Below are positions 1-6,498 of a stretch of DNA of 11,524 nucleotides, in pieces. A program made the position numbers and the translations under genes. Each line of letters begins with the position of its first letter. Position 1 is the stretch's first letter. The stretch is from Myxococcales bacterium (GTDB taxonomy: Bacteria > Myxococcota > Polyangia > Polyangiales > Polyangiaceae), in assembly GCA_020430865.1 (NCBI GenBank), contig JAGQIY010000606.1, forward strand, positions 1 through 11,524, read 5' to 3'. A model generated the notes under the pieces. The model saw only the letters and a list, made by a program, of their open reading frames with translations. It did not search any database and was not told the DNA's origin.

Positions 1-801
1 ATCGTACTCGTCGGGCTTCTCGCTCTCGTGGTTGCCGATGGCCGGGAAGAACGCGCCCTGAGACAGCATCGGCTGCATGGAAGGGAACCACGAGGCCCAG
101 GTCTCGAGGCCAGACGCGTAGTACTGCAGATCACCGGCGTGGACCGTGAAGTCGTAGCCCTTGAGCGCGACCTGCTCGAGGATGAGCTCGGTGTTGTCGG
201 TGAGGCCCGGATTCGTGTCCGCGATGGCCATGAAATTGAAGTCCTCACCGCTGGCTCGCGCGGTGCAGAACCGGCCGTGACGACTTTCATCCGCGGCGAG
301 CACGTAGCCGTAGCACCCCGGGGCCAACCCCGAGAGCTTGGCCTCGTGCATGTAGTAAGTACCCGGCAGGTCGTCGGGTATTTCCGCAGGAATAATACTG
401 GTGTAGCGGTTCTCGATCTCGAAGGGCGCGACCTCCGACTGAAACGTCTGCTCGGCTCCTCCTTGCTCCGGGGTCAGCCTGAGCTCGGCGCTCGCCGTCT
501 CGTCGCAGCTCTCCCAGCGGACAACCGCCGAGTCCTTGGTGACCCGGGTCGACCAGGGACCCTTGCTCACTCGAGCGCTGCAGGTGTCACCGCCCCCGGC
601 GCTCCCGCCACTCGCCGTTCCGGCGATCCCTCCCGAGCCCGCCGCTGCGCTCCCGGCACTGCCCCCGTCGCCGCCAGCTCCCGCGCCCGGGCTCGCGCCG
701 TCCTCCTCACTGCAGGCGCGCACCAGCCCGCCAACGCCCAAGCAGACCCCCAGAACACCAAGCCAGCGAGCTGAAGCACTCGCGATCGAAAGCCGTTCCA
801 T
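1..801 (-). CDS. Purple-acid-phosphatase-like metallophosphoesterase lipoprotein (3' part outside window)
   Basis: Reading the minus strand from ATG 801-799 gives 267 residues with no stop before the window edge, so the C-terminal part is missing. Residues 1-30 form a signal peptide ending in a lipobox-like LVRAC, with Cys30 as the probable lipidation site. A Gly/Ala/Ser linker follows to about residue 75. Residues of about 76-185 fit the fibronectin-like N-terminal domain of purple acid phosphatases. The catalytic domain then starts with AIADTN (Asp195), HAGDLQYY (GDxxY motif, Asp224 and Tyr227) and GNHE (256-259). These are the first three of the five metal-binding motifs of the family; the two His motifs would lie outside the window. 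Expected role: a surface- or periplasm-anchored phosphomonoesterase with a two-metal centre. The substrate is unknown. No Shine-Dalgarno sequence precedes the ATG. Family call is strong; enzyme specificity is not shown. Confidence 0.88.
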   Translation of the reverse strand, partial: MERLSIASASARWLGVLGVCLGVGGLVRACSEEDGASPGAGAGGDGGSAGSAAAGSGGIAGTASGGSAGGGDTCSARVSKGPWSTRVTKDSAVVRWESCDETASAELRLTPEQGGAEQTFQSEVAPFEIENRYTSIIPAEIPDDLPGTYYMHEAKLSGLAPGCYGYVLAADESRHGRFCTARASGEDFNFMAIADTNPGLTDNTELILEQVALKGYDFTVHAGDLQYYASGLETWASWFPSMQPMLSQGAFFPAIGNHESEKPDEYD

Positions 802-809
802 ACCCCACG

Positions 810-838
810 ACTCTACCTAACGACCGTTGGGCTGTCTC
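810..838 (-). promoter_or_regulatory. Candidate promoter for the phosphoesterase lipoprotein, leaderless geometry
   Basis: On the minus strand GAGACA (838-833, 4 of 6 matches to TTGACA) and TAGAGT (815-810, 4 of 6 to TATAAT) are 17 nt apart. The -10-like hexamer ends 8 nt before the ATG, so transcription would begin at or next to the start codon. This fits the missing Shine-Dalgarno sequence. It is a match by eye only. Confidence 0.35.
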
Positions 839-1099
839 TCCGTATCGAACCTGCGACCGGATGCCGCTCCCGAGCCGGGATCTCTGCCCGTGCTGTCGCT
901 TCTGGGGGTGAGAGCACGCCGGGTGGTCCCGTTGCGCGACGTCCGACAGCCGCGCGACCTCGGTCGGCTTGGGCTGCCAGCCGCCGCTATCGACCGCACG
1001 GAGACCCATGGGTCGGCGCAGGGAGGACTCGCGCCTACATCGAACAGGCTACACCTCGAGCTTACCGCGCGGATACGCGCGAGCCCGAAACAAAAAGGC

Positions 1100-1127
1100 A
1101 ATCACGAAGTGATTTCTTGGTGGAAAT
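1100..1127. promoter_or_regulatory. Two adjacent small palindromes in an AT-rich island upstream of the AraC gene
   Basis: AATCAC-GAA-GTGATT (1100-1114) is a perfect 6-bp inverted repeat. It overlaps ATTTC-TTGGTG-GAAAT (1112-1127), a 5-bp inverted repeat. This is the most AT-rich point of the upstream region, about 280 bp before the AraC start, so it is a plausible regulator-binding site. The regulator is unknown and no clear -35/-10 pair is visible. Confidence 0.35.
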
Positions 1128-1390
1128 TTGCCCCTGCTCCCTCCACAATGCTCCGCGTCACAGCGCCGAGCGCCACCCCTCCCTGTGACACTCTCTGCAA
1201 CCAACGCCCACCCAGCGTTTCCGCAGGGCTACAAGTCCGCAGCTCCGCTCCGCCTCGGGAGCGAGCTCATGAAGCGCCAACCCACGCCTGGGGCGGACTT
1301 CGACACCGCGCGCGACACCCCCGGAGGAGCCTCGCCTTCGTCCAACCCGCGCGTGAGCCCGAAGCCACCAACCCAGACCGCAACCGGACC

Positions 1391-1395
1391 AGGAG
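1391..1395 (+). promoter_or_regulatory. Ribosome binding site deciding the AraC start
   Basis: AGGAG lies 8 nt before ATG 1404. It favours this start over the in-frame ATG at 1269 and the TTG at 1128, whose extra residues are Pro/Thr/Ser-rich and do not resemble the family N-terminus. Confidence 0.7.
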
Positions 1396-1403
1396 ACCAG
1401 CCC

Positions 1404-2474
1404 ATGACCACATCCTCTGCTATCGCCAGCTGGGGCCTCGCCATCGCAGCTGCCTTGGACGCTCGCGGATTCGACAGCCGCTCGCTGATGCAGCGCGCGG
1501 GCATCGAAGCCACCGAACTCGAGTCCAACGATCGCATTCCCGTGGCGACCACCACCAAGCTCTGGCGGATCGCCGTCGGCGCAACCGCCGATCCCTGCTT
1601 CGGACTCGCCGTGGCCGAGTACGTCAAGCCGACGACCTTCGACGCCCTGGGCTTCTCCCTCGCGGCTTCGTCGACGCTGCGAGATGCCTTCCAGCGCATC
1701 GTGCGCTACTTCGGCATGGTCACCGACGCTGCCGATCTGACGTTCGCGCCCCAAGGCAGCTTCTATGAACTCAACATCCGCCTGGGAGAGCAGCGCCTGG
1801 CACCGGAAGCCGTGGATGCTCTGCTCGCGGTGGGGGCCCTCCTGGCCAGGAGCCTGGCGGGCGCCACAGCCAGGCCGCTCAGCGTCGAGGTGGAGCGCGC
1901 GGCCCCCCAGTCGTGGGAGCGGTTCAGCGAGTTCTTTGGCTGCCCGGTGCACTTCTCGGCGCAGCGCAACTGCTTGCGCTTCGAGCGTGAGCTGTGTGAG
2001 GCCCGCTTGCCGCCCGGCAACGCCGAACTGAGCCGCTCGAGTGATCACGTCGCCGAGCACTATCTCGAGCGCTTCGGTCCCGAGAGCCTCGCGCGACGAG
2101 TGCGGGCGGTGCTCGTGGAGCTGTTGCCGGCGGGGGATCCTGGTCCCGCGCGCGTCGCCAAGCGGCTGGGCACTAGCCTGCGCAGCCTTCAGCGTCACCT
2201 CGCGGCGGAGGGCACCAGCTACACCGCACTGCTGGAACGGGTGCGTCAGGAGCTTGCCGAGAGCTATCTGGAGGAGACCGACACCCCGCTCGGCTCCGTG
2301 GCGTTCCTGCTGGGCTTCTCGTCCGCGTCGGCGTTCAGCCGCGCGTTCCGCCGCTGGAACGACTGCTCGCCCAGCGAGTATCGCGCGTATCACGCGCGGC
2401 GAGAGTCGACACCTCCGCCCCTGGAGGGCGTCGCAGCCGTCGATGCGGAAGCACGCGTCGCGTCTGGAATGTGA
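1404..2474 (+). CDS. AraC-family transcriptional regulator with arabinose-binding-type N-terminal domain
   Basis: The protein has 356 residues, the usual length for the AraC subfamily with a large N-terminal sensor domain (Arabinose_bd type, as in OruR/ArgR-like regulators). Residues of about 10-200 form that domain: it opens with a helix typical of the subfamily, and VKPTTFDALGFSLAASSTLRDAF (about 75-96) is a characteristic stretch. The C-terminal DNA-binding domain covers about 228-332. Its first helix-turn-helix is at about 247-268 and the second at about 297-318, with the hallmark LLGFSSASAFSRAFRRW followed by SPSEYR. It should bind DNA as an effector-responsive activator; effector and targets are unknown. 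A TetR regulator follows on the same strand 147 bp downstream, separated by a strong hairpin, so the two are probably separate transcription units. The last 20 or so residues after the domain are a nonconserved tail. Confidence 0.92.
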   Translation: MTTSSAIASWGLAIAAALDARGFDSRSLMQRAGIEATELESNDRIPVATTTKLWRIAVGATADPCFGLAVAEYVKPTTFDALGFSLAASSTLRDAFQRIVRYFGMVTDAADLTFAPQGSFYELNIRLGEQRLAPEAVDALLAVGALLARSLAGATARPLSVEVERAAPQSWERFSEFFGCPVHFSAQRNCLRFERELCEARLPPGNAELSRSSDHVAEHYLERFGPESLARRVRAVLVELLPAGDPGPARVAKRLGTSLRSLQRHLAAEGTSYTALLERVRQELAESYLEETDTPLGSVAFLLGFSSASAFSRAFRRWNDCSPSEYRAYHARRESTPPPLEGVAAVDAEARVASGM

Positions 2475-2525
2475 CTCGACCGAGCAATCCAGACCCGAGC
2501 GGCCCGCACGCCGCTCGTCCCCGGA

Positions 2526-2552
2526 GCAGCCGAGGCACACAGCCTCGGCTGC
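2526..2552 (+). terminator. Perfect 11-bp stem-loop between AraC and TetR genes
   Basis: GCAGCCGAGGC pairs with GCCTCGGCTGC across a 5-nt ACACA loop. It lies 52 nt after the AraC stop codon and 69 nt before the TetR start. Only GTTT follows, not a full T-tract, so it is either a weak intrinsic terminator, common in high-GC genomes, or an operator for the TetR gene. Confidence 0.55.
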
Positions 2553-2621
2553 CGGCGTTTGGGGAGCCAGCAACTCGCGGCCACTTCTGGGCAAAAGCGC
2601 AGTAGCATCGAGAGCCAGGAA

Positions 2622-3482
2622 ATGACGTCGAAAGCCATCGCCGAGCGCAAGCCTAAGCGCGGAGCAAGCGCGAGCCGCACCGCGCGGGGGGCGAAGCAGT
2701 CCGCGGCCACGCCGGCGGCGCCCCGCAAGACTCAAGCTCGCAAGGGGAGCAAGACGCCGTCGCGAAGCAAGTCCAACGGCGAACCGAAGAAACCGCGGCG
2801 CCGGCTGGTCAAGGGCAGCCTGGAGGAAAAATCGGGGCGCGCCTACGGTGGCCTGAGCGCGCTCGAACGTCAACGCGAGCGCGCGGCGCGGCTGCTGGAA
2901 AGCGGCTATGAGCTGTTCGCGACCGAGGGCTACGCCAACGTCTCGATCGAACGTGTTTGCAGCCACGCCGGCGTTACCGCGCGGCACTTCTACGAGGCTT
3001 TCCCCACACGAGAAGATCTCCTGATCGCGGTACTGGATCACGTGACGACGGGTGTGCGCGCGAAGGTGCTCGACGCCCTGTCCATCGACGTGGAGGATGC
3101 GCGGCTGCGCCCGGTCAACGGCCTCAGCGCCTTCCTCGAGGGTTACCTCGGGGATCCAAGAGCCGCGCGCATCGTCTGCCTCGAGACGGTGGGCGTCAGC
3201 TCCCGCGTCGAGCGTCGACGCCGAGCACGCATCAACGAGTTCGCGCGGGTGATCGAGATGGAAGCCCAGAACCAGGCGCGCATCTACCGCTCCACCCAAC
3301 GCGACTTCAGCCTGACGGGCGTGGCGCTGGCCGGTGCCACCAACGAGCTGATCGTTCACTGCCTGCTGAGCCCCACGCCGCCGTCCTTGCCGCGTATCCG
3401 CCGTGAACTGCTGTTGCTCTACCTCGGCCTGATCGCCGGCGACGAGATCGCTCGTCGTGACATCGCCCAGCTCGGGCTTTGA
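2622..3482 (+). CDS. TetR/AcrR-family transcriptional regulator with a long basic N-terminal tail
   Basis: The protein has 286 residues from ATG 2622, well above the usual 190-220 of TetR proteins. The excess is a tail of about 75 residues rich in Lys, Arg, Ala, Ser and Pro, with KPKR, PKKPRRR and similar runs, resembling histone-H1-like or Lys-rich disordered segments. The TetR DNA-binding domain lies at about 82-135. Its helix-turn-helix reads SIERVCSHAGVTARHFYEAF (about 108-127) and is followed by TREDLL, the classic TetR pattern. Residues 136-286 form the all-helical ligand-binding and dimerisation domain, which gives no ligand clue. GAGAG, 7 nt before ATG 2622, supports this start. A TTG at 2559 would add 21 residues and is less likely. 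Candidate operators lie 78-121 bp after its stop codon. Probably a repressor; targets unknown. Confidence 0.9.
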   Translation: MTSKAIAERKPKRGASASRTARGAKQSAATPAAPRKTQARKGSKTPSRSKSNGEPKKPRRRLVKGSLEEKSGRAYGGLSALERQRERAARLLESGYELFATEGYANVSIERVCSHAGVTARHFYEAFPTREDLLIAVLDHVTTGVRAKVLDALSIDVEDARLRPVNGLSAFLEGYLGDPRAARIVCLETVGVSSRVERRRRARINEFARVIEMEAQNQARIYRSTQRDFSLTGVALAGATNELIVHCLLSPTPPSLPRIRRELLLLYLGLIAGDEIARRDIAQLGL

Positions 3483-3508
3483 GTCGTTAGCCAACAACGA
3501 CGAGCGCG

Positions 3509-3524
3509 CGCGCGCAAACGCGCG
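3509..3524 (+). terminator. Alternating CG hairpin after the TetR gene
   Basis: CGCGCG-CAAA-CGCGCG can form a 6-bp stem. Just before it, GTCGTT (3483-3488) pairs with AACGAC (3496-3501) starting directly at the TetR stop codon. No T-tract follows either. Either could help end TetR transcription; the evidence is structural only. Confidence 0.3.
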
Positions 3525-3560
3525 TCCCGTCGCACCTGTCGGCGGCCGGCCCAGCATTCC

Positions 3561-3576
3561 GACAAGCTAGCTTGTC
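3561..3576. promoter_or_regulatory. Perfect 16-bp palindrome, candidate operator site 1
   Basis: GACAAGCTAGCTTGTC is fully self-complementary. It shares its ACAAG/CTTGTC arms with the second palindrome 27 bp further on. Length and symmetry suit a TetR-type dimer, and the TetR gene ends 78 bp upstream. There is no T-tract on either strand, which argues against a terminator. Confidence 0.55.
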
Positions 3577-3587
3577 AAAATGCATCA

Positions 3588-3603
3588 AACAAGGACCCTT
3601 GTC
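3588..3603. promoter_or_regulatory. Matching 16-bp imperfect palindrome, candidate operator site 2
   Basis: AACAAGGACCCTTGTC repeats the arm pattern of the palindrome at 3561-3576 (ACAAG, 4-6 nt, CTTGTC) with a different centre. The start-to-start distance of 27 bp is about 2.6 helical turns. Two copies of the same arms make chance less likely than for one. Confidence 0.5.
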
Positions 3604-3772
3604 AGACTCGTGGCTGTCAACGCGCCGTCAACGCAACCCAGGGTTGAGTGTCGTGTCGCCAACTGCTCGAGATGCATGACCTCCGGCGCCGGGGAACGCT
3701 GCTCCACGATAGCCGAGCAACCAAAGACCGTCAGGATCACGAACCGACTCCTGCGGTGTGCCTGGCGGACTG

Positions 3773-5017
3773 CTAGTGTTCGCTGCCCTGCATCGGCTCT
3801 GGGTCCAGCGTCTGCCAGAACACCACACGCTTGCCAGCGAGCAGCGGCGCACGGGCCAGCAGGCCCGCGAACGCCTTGCCCGTGTAGGTCAGATCCAGGG
3901 GAAAGCCGCCACGCTCCAGCAGCCACGCTCGAGCTCGACGCGCGGCAGGTGTGGGTCGCGCATAGCCACCGCCGAGCTGGGAATCGTCGATTCGCGGAGG
4001 GGGCCCCAGGAGACGGCGCGAGAGCTCGGGAGCGACCTGGATGAGCTTCTCCCGCGTGGCAGCGAGCTCCTGCTCGAAGCGCCGCTGGGTGTACGGCGCA
4101 CGGTTCGAAGCCCGCATCACGACCAGTCGCGTCGGCAGCTGGGCGGCGCGCAGTCCGAGTTCGAGCCCGACCGCCGTGCCCAGGGTCCCCCCGGCGACGA
4201 AGACGTAGTCCGGGGGGGCGAGTCCTCTGGCATCGAACTGCGCGGCGAGCTCGAGCGCTGCGGCCACACAGCCGAGGTTACCCGTGGGGCTAGTGCCTCC
4301 CCACGGAAATATCGCAGAGCGTGGACGATGCCCGAGCCAGCTCCGTGCTTGGGCTTCCGCCGTTCGCTGAGAGGCTGCGTTGATCAGCTGGGCACCCGCG
4401 GCCGCACAGATTTCGAGGTTCCTTCGGCCGTGGTCGTCCAGCGGCGCTGGCAGCAGGTAGGCTCGCACCGCCACCCCGATTCGCTGACCGTGCACCGCGG
4501 TCGCAGCCACGTGGTTCGAGCCGCGCGCTCCGAACGTGCACACCTCGCCCACTGCGTCGGCCAGCGCCGCGCCGAACAGAGCCTCGAGCTTGCGCGGCTT
4601 GCTGCCGCCATAGCCCGGAGCGCACCTCGCGTCCTGCTTCAGCCACAAGGCGTCGAGGCCTATTGATTCCGCCGGGATCTGAACGAGAGGCGTCGCACCC
4701 GAAACAATGTTTCTCCACGGCAACAAACCGAGCTCCGGCCAGCGCTCGGCGAGCGCCGAGCGTCCAGTCGGGATCCGCGCCGAGAGCTCGGCAGATGCCG
4801 CTTGGGCGACCGTGGCTGCTTCACCCTGGCGCGTCGAGCGGGTCACTCGTGACGCCGTCCCGACCTGCGCTGGTGGGGATCGTGGCGGCGACCCCGTGTC
4901 CTCGGCGCAGCCCAGGACCGCGAGGCTCGCGAGCAGGAGCTCCCGACGCTGGAGGAGCTTTCGCTCCCCCAGTGACGTCAACTCCGCCGCGTCGCTCGGG
5001 TATCTCCTCAAGACCAT
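3773..5017 (-). CDS. PLP-dependent ACC deaminase/D-cysteine desulfhydrase-family protein with lipoprotein/Tat-like signal
   Basis: From ATG 5017 the protein has 414 residues. Residues of about 100-410 match the fold-type II PLP family of 1-aminocyclopropane-1-carboxylate deaminase and D-cysteine desulfhydrase. GGSKPRKLE (138-145) contains the expected Schiff-base Lys140, and RGSNHVAATA (165-174) is the phosphate/carboxylate loop with Ser167-Asn168. These enzymes open a ring or cleave a C-S bond, releasing ammonia and a keto acid. Unusually, residues 19-37 read RKLLQRRELLLASLAVLGC: twin arginines, a short hydrophobic run and a lipobox ending at Cys37, followed by a Pro/Ser/Thr linker. Members of the family are normally cytoplasmic. 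A twin-arginine route would allow export of a folded, cofactor-loaded enzyme. The frame stays open upstream to 5197 with Arg-rich, unlikely residues. No good ribosome binding site is seen at 5017, so the exact start is uncertain. Substrate is not predictable. Confidence 0.8.
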   Translation of the reverse strand: MVLRRYPSDAAELTSLGERKLLQRRELLLASLAVLGCAEDTGSPPRSPPAQVGTASRVTRSTRQGEAATVAQAASAELSARIPTGRSALAERWPELGLLPWRNIVSGATPLVQIPAESIGLDALWLKQDARCAPGYGGSKPRKLEALFGAALADAVGEVCTFGARGSNHVAATAVHGQRIGVAVRAYLLPAPLDDHGRRNLEICAAAGAQLINAASQRTAEAQARSWLGHRPRSAIFPWGGTSPTGNLGCVAAALELAAQFDARGLAPPDYVFVAGGTLGTAVGLELGLRAAQLPTRLVVMRASNRAPYTQRRFEQELAATREKLIQVAPELSRRLLGPPPRIDDSQLGGGYARPTPAARRARAWLLERGGFPLDLTYTGKAFAGLLARAPLLAGKRVVFWQTLDPEPMQGSEH

Positions 5018-5141
5018 GACCCGCGCCGCCCAGCTCCGCGGTTCAAGCTTCCGCCCGCTTCTCCGCGCGGATCTCGAACCTCGCTCGTGCCTCCCCCCGA
5101 GGGGACCTGGTACGAGTCTGCGCGGCCGCGGTGGTTGTCGA

Positions 5142-5171
5142 TTGGCAGGGTGTCTTTCAACACTCTGCCAA
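5142..5171. promoter_or_regulatory. 12-bp inverted repeat between divergent PLP-enzyme and TerB genes
   Basis: TTGGCAGGGTGT and ACACTCTGCCAA are inverted copies with one mismatch (a G-U pair in RNA) and a 6-nt CTTTCA centre. It lies in the 221-bp divergent intergenic region, so it could be a shared operator or a 5'-leader hairpin of the TerB transcript. Confidence 0.5.
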
Positions 5172-5238
5172 CGCGACTCTCGGCGATTGCCTTCCACGTC
5201 TCTTGCGATCCCTCGCCAGGCGTGAGACCAAAGTCCAC

Positions 5239-5598
5239 ATGGGCACTCAACCTCCGCTCAGCGTCGCGACGCGTAACTACGGCCTGGAGCTGGTGAAGCT
5301 CTTTCTGCAGGTGGTCTGGGCCGACCACGAGGTCACCGAGACGGAAGCCGAACGGCTCAAGGCCTACGCGAAGAACCTGGGACTGCACCCCGAGCACGTG
5401 GCCGAGCTGGACACCTACCTCCACGGCCAGGCGCCGCTGCCTCCGCCCAACCTCGCCCTGCTCAAGGAGCACCGCATCGAGGTGCTGAAGTCGGTTCGGC
5501 GCTTGCTGCAAGAGCTGAACATCGGTGAGGACGAAGCGGAGATCCTGGGCGAGCTGTCGGCGATGCTGGGAGCCTCCAGCTTCCCTCCCGCCCGCTGA
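5239..5598 (+). CDS. TerB-like (tellurite resistance TerB/DjlA-type) small helical protein
   Basis: The protein has 119 residues from ATG 5239 and is all-helical and acidic. Its N-terminal half carries the TerB pattern: a helix ending LQVVWADHEVTETEAERLKAYAKNLGL (about 18-44), in which a D-x-x-x-T-x-x-E element precedes the second helix. The C-terminal half (about 70-112) looks like a second helical pair with EDEAEILGELSAMLG. TerB-like domains are associated with metal-stress and membrane-linked complexes, but many stand-alone copies have no assigned function. The frame extends upstream to an ATG at 5131, but that would cross the inverted repeat at 5142-5171 and add unpatterned residues, so 5239 is preferred. 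No strong ribosome binding site is seen. It is transcribed divergently from the PLP enzyme, 132 bp ahead of a membrane protein gene. Confidence 0.65.
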   Translation: MGTQPPLSVATRNYGLELVKLFLQVVWADHEVTETEAERLKAYAKNLGLHPEHVAELDTYLHGQAPLPPPNLALLKEHRIEVLKSVRRLLQELNIGEDEAEILGELSAMLGASSFPPAR

Positions 5599-5660
5599 GC
5601 CGGTTGTTCAGGCAAGTCGCGGACTTCCGTCGCCAGCGGACAGGCTGACGTGCGGCGACA

Positions 5661-5698
5661 GGAGCCAACTTTGCGAACATCGGACAACGGAGCCAAAC
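5661..5698 (+). repeat. Short direct repeats upstream of the membrane protein gene
   Basis: GGAGCCAAC (5661-5669) and GGAGCCAAAC (5689-5698) are 28 bp apart, start to start, within 70 bp upstream of the next gene. They could be activator half-sites; no promoter hexamers are evident. Confidence 0.25.
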
Positions 5699-5730
5699 AT
5701 TGAGCGAGCTGGCGCGTCTGAAGCTGACCC

Positions 5731-6498
5731 ATGGTGGTTCGCTCTCGACAGGCGGGCGCTCCCGCAGGCTACGAGTACGCGAGAGATAGCCTCGAGCTAG
5801 GCTTCGCCAGCGACGTTGGCCAGCCGGCCGAACGCTTCCAGCCCAACGCGCTCGAGCTTGGCGCGGCGTGGGGCGTGCTCGGGGCCGTGGCTGGCGCCAC
5901 GCCCTTTGGCACGGCCTACCTGGTCGAGAACGCGAGCCAGCTCGGAACGGCGGCGCGGGTCACTGCAGAGCTGACGCTCTTGCTGCTGTTCATCGGAGCG
6001 GCCGCGGGCGTGGTCGTTGCAGCGAGCCGCAAGCTGGAGCAACGCCGGACCTCGCGTACCCACACCTGGAGGGTGCTACGCCGGGTGCTCTTTGCTGGTG
6101 CCCTGCTGAGCGGACTCGGAGGGCTCGCAGGCGCGACCGTAGCCTACCGCTTCGCGGAGCTCCCCTTGCCCATGAGCGGCGCGCCCGGCCTCGTCGCCGG
6201 TGTCCTCGCGGTGTGGGTCGTGAGCAGCTGCTTCTGTATCCGCACGGCACAAGAAGTTGGGGTACAGAACCCGCGCCGGGTGGGGCTACGCGCAGCGGCG
6301 CTGCCGAGCCCCGCCTTGCTGATCGTCGGTCTGCTGTGCGCCAGTTGGGCGCAGCCATTGCTACATGACTTGCGCGGCGGGGCGGGGCCGGTGTGGGTAG
6401 GCTTCGGGGTGGGCTCGCTCGCCGCGCTGCTGTGCAGCGTCTGGCTCAGCATCAGTATCGAGCTCGCGGGGCGCGCGCCCGCGCGAGTCGCCCGCTGA
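5731..6498 (+). CDS. Six-helix integral membrane protein of unknown function
   Basis: The protein has 255 residues from ATG 5731; a TGA two codons upstream excludes an earlier start. After a soluble N-terminus of about 40 residues, hydrophobic segments occur at about 43-63, 78-99, 117-138, 152-171, 190-209 and 219-243. A basic cytoplasmic-type loop (SRKLEQRRTSRTHTWRVLRR, about 99-118) lies between helices 2 and 3. Gly- and Ala-rich helices suggest tight packing. I do not recognise a family: there are no transporter, sensor or protease motifs. Its last 47 bp overlap the 3' end of the convergent DUF962-like gene. It could share a transcript with the upstream TerB-like gene (gap of 132 bp), which would fit a membrane-partner role, but this is only position. 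Confidence 0.7.
   Translation: MVVRSRQAGAPAGYEYARDSLELGFASDVGQPAERFQPNALELGAAWGVLGAVAGATPFGTAYLVENASQLGTAARVTAELTLLLLFIGAAAGVVVAASRKLEQRRTSRTHTWRVLRRVLFAGALLSGLGGLAGATVAYRFAELPLPMSGAPGLVAGVLAVWVVSSCFCIRTAQEVGVQNPRRVGLRAAALPSPALLIVGLLCASWAQPLLHDLRGGAGPVWVGFGVGSLAALLCSVWLSISIELAGRAPARVAR

Larger units (their letters stand above)
802..1403. other. Gene-free interval between divergent phosphoesterase and AraC genes
   Basis: About 600 bp without a convincing gene. Open frames cross it on both strands but have no family signature, no ribosome binding site and Arg/Ser/Pro-rich filler composition. The left end holds the phosphoesterase promoter candidate. A CGCGCG-GATA-CGCGCG repeat lies at 1066-1081. 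An A-rich island with two small palindromes lies at 1086-1130. The rest shows nothing I can name. Confidence 0.6.

Noticed and set aside
820..1010. A TTCGA box (minus strand near 845) suggesting a tRNA T-loop
   Set aside because: The flanking bases do not pair as a T-stem, and no acceptor or anticodon stem can be built around it.
1117..1131. Sigma54-like sequence TTGGTGGAAATTTGC upstream of the AraC gene
   Set aside because: The GG and GC elements are separated by 9 nt instead of 10, a spacing that does not support sigma54 promoters.
1269..1403. Upstream in-frame ATG 1269 as the AraC start
   Set aside because: It would add 45 Pro/Thr/Ser-rich residues with no family similarity; ATG 1404 has AGGAG at ideal spacing.
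827..1768. A 313-codon plus-strand frame across the gap and into the AraC gene
   Set aside because: It overlaps the AraC gene in another frame, is Arg/Pro/His-rich and has no domain or ribosome binding site.
1158..3557. A 799-codon open frame on the minus strand opposite the AraC and TetR genes
   Set aside because: It is antisense to two genes with intact domains and a good ribosome binding site. Its composition (Arg/Ala/Gly-rich without family motifs) is what high-GC coding DNA gives on the opposite strand.
3580..4044. A 154-codon frame whose ATG lies between the two palindromes behind the TetR gene, a tempting operator target
   Set aside because: Its product has no recognisable features, has no Shine-Dalgarno sequence, and overlaps the PLP enzyme's coding end on the opposite strand for most of its length. 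A noncoding transcript is not excluded.
3758..4666. A 302-codon plus-strand frame opposite the PLP enzyme gene
   Set aside because: Antisense shadow. The minus strand carries the catalytic motifs GGSKPRKLE and GSNH.
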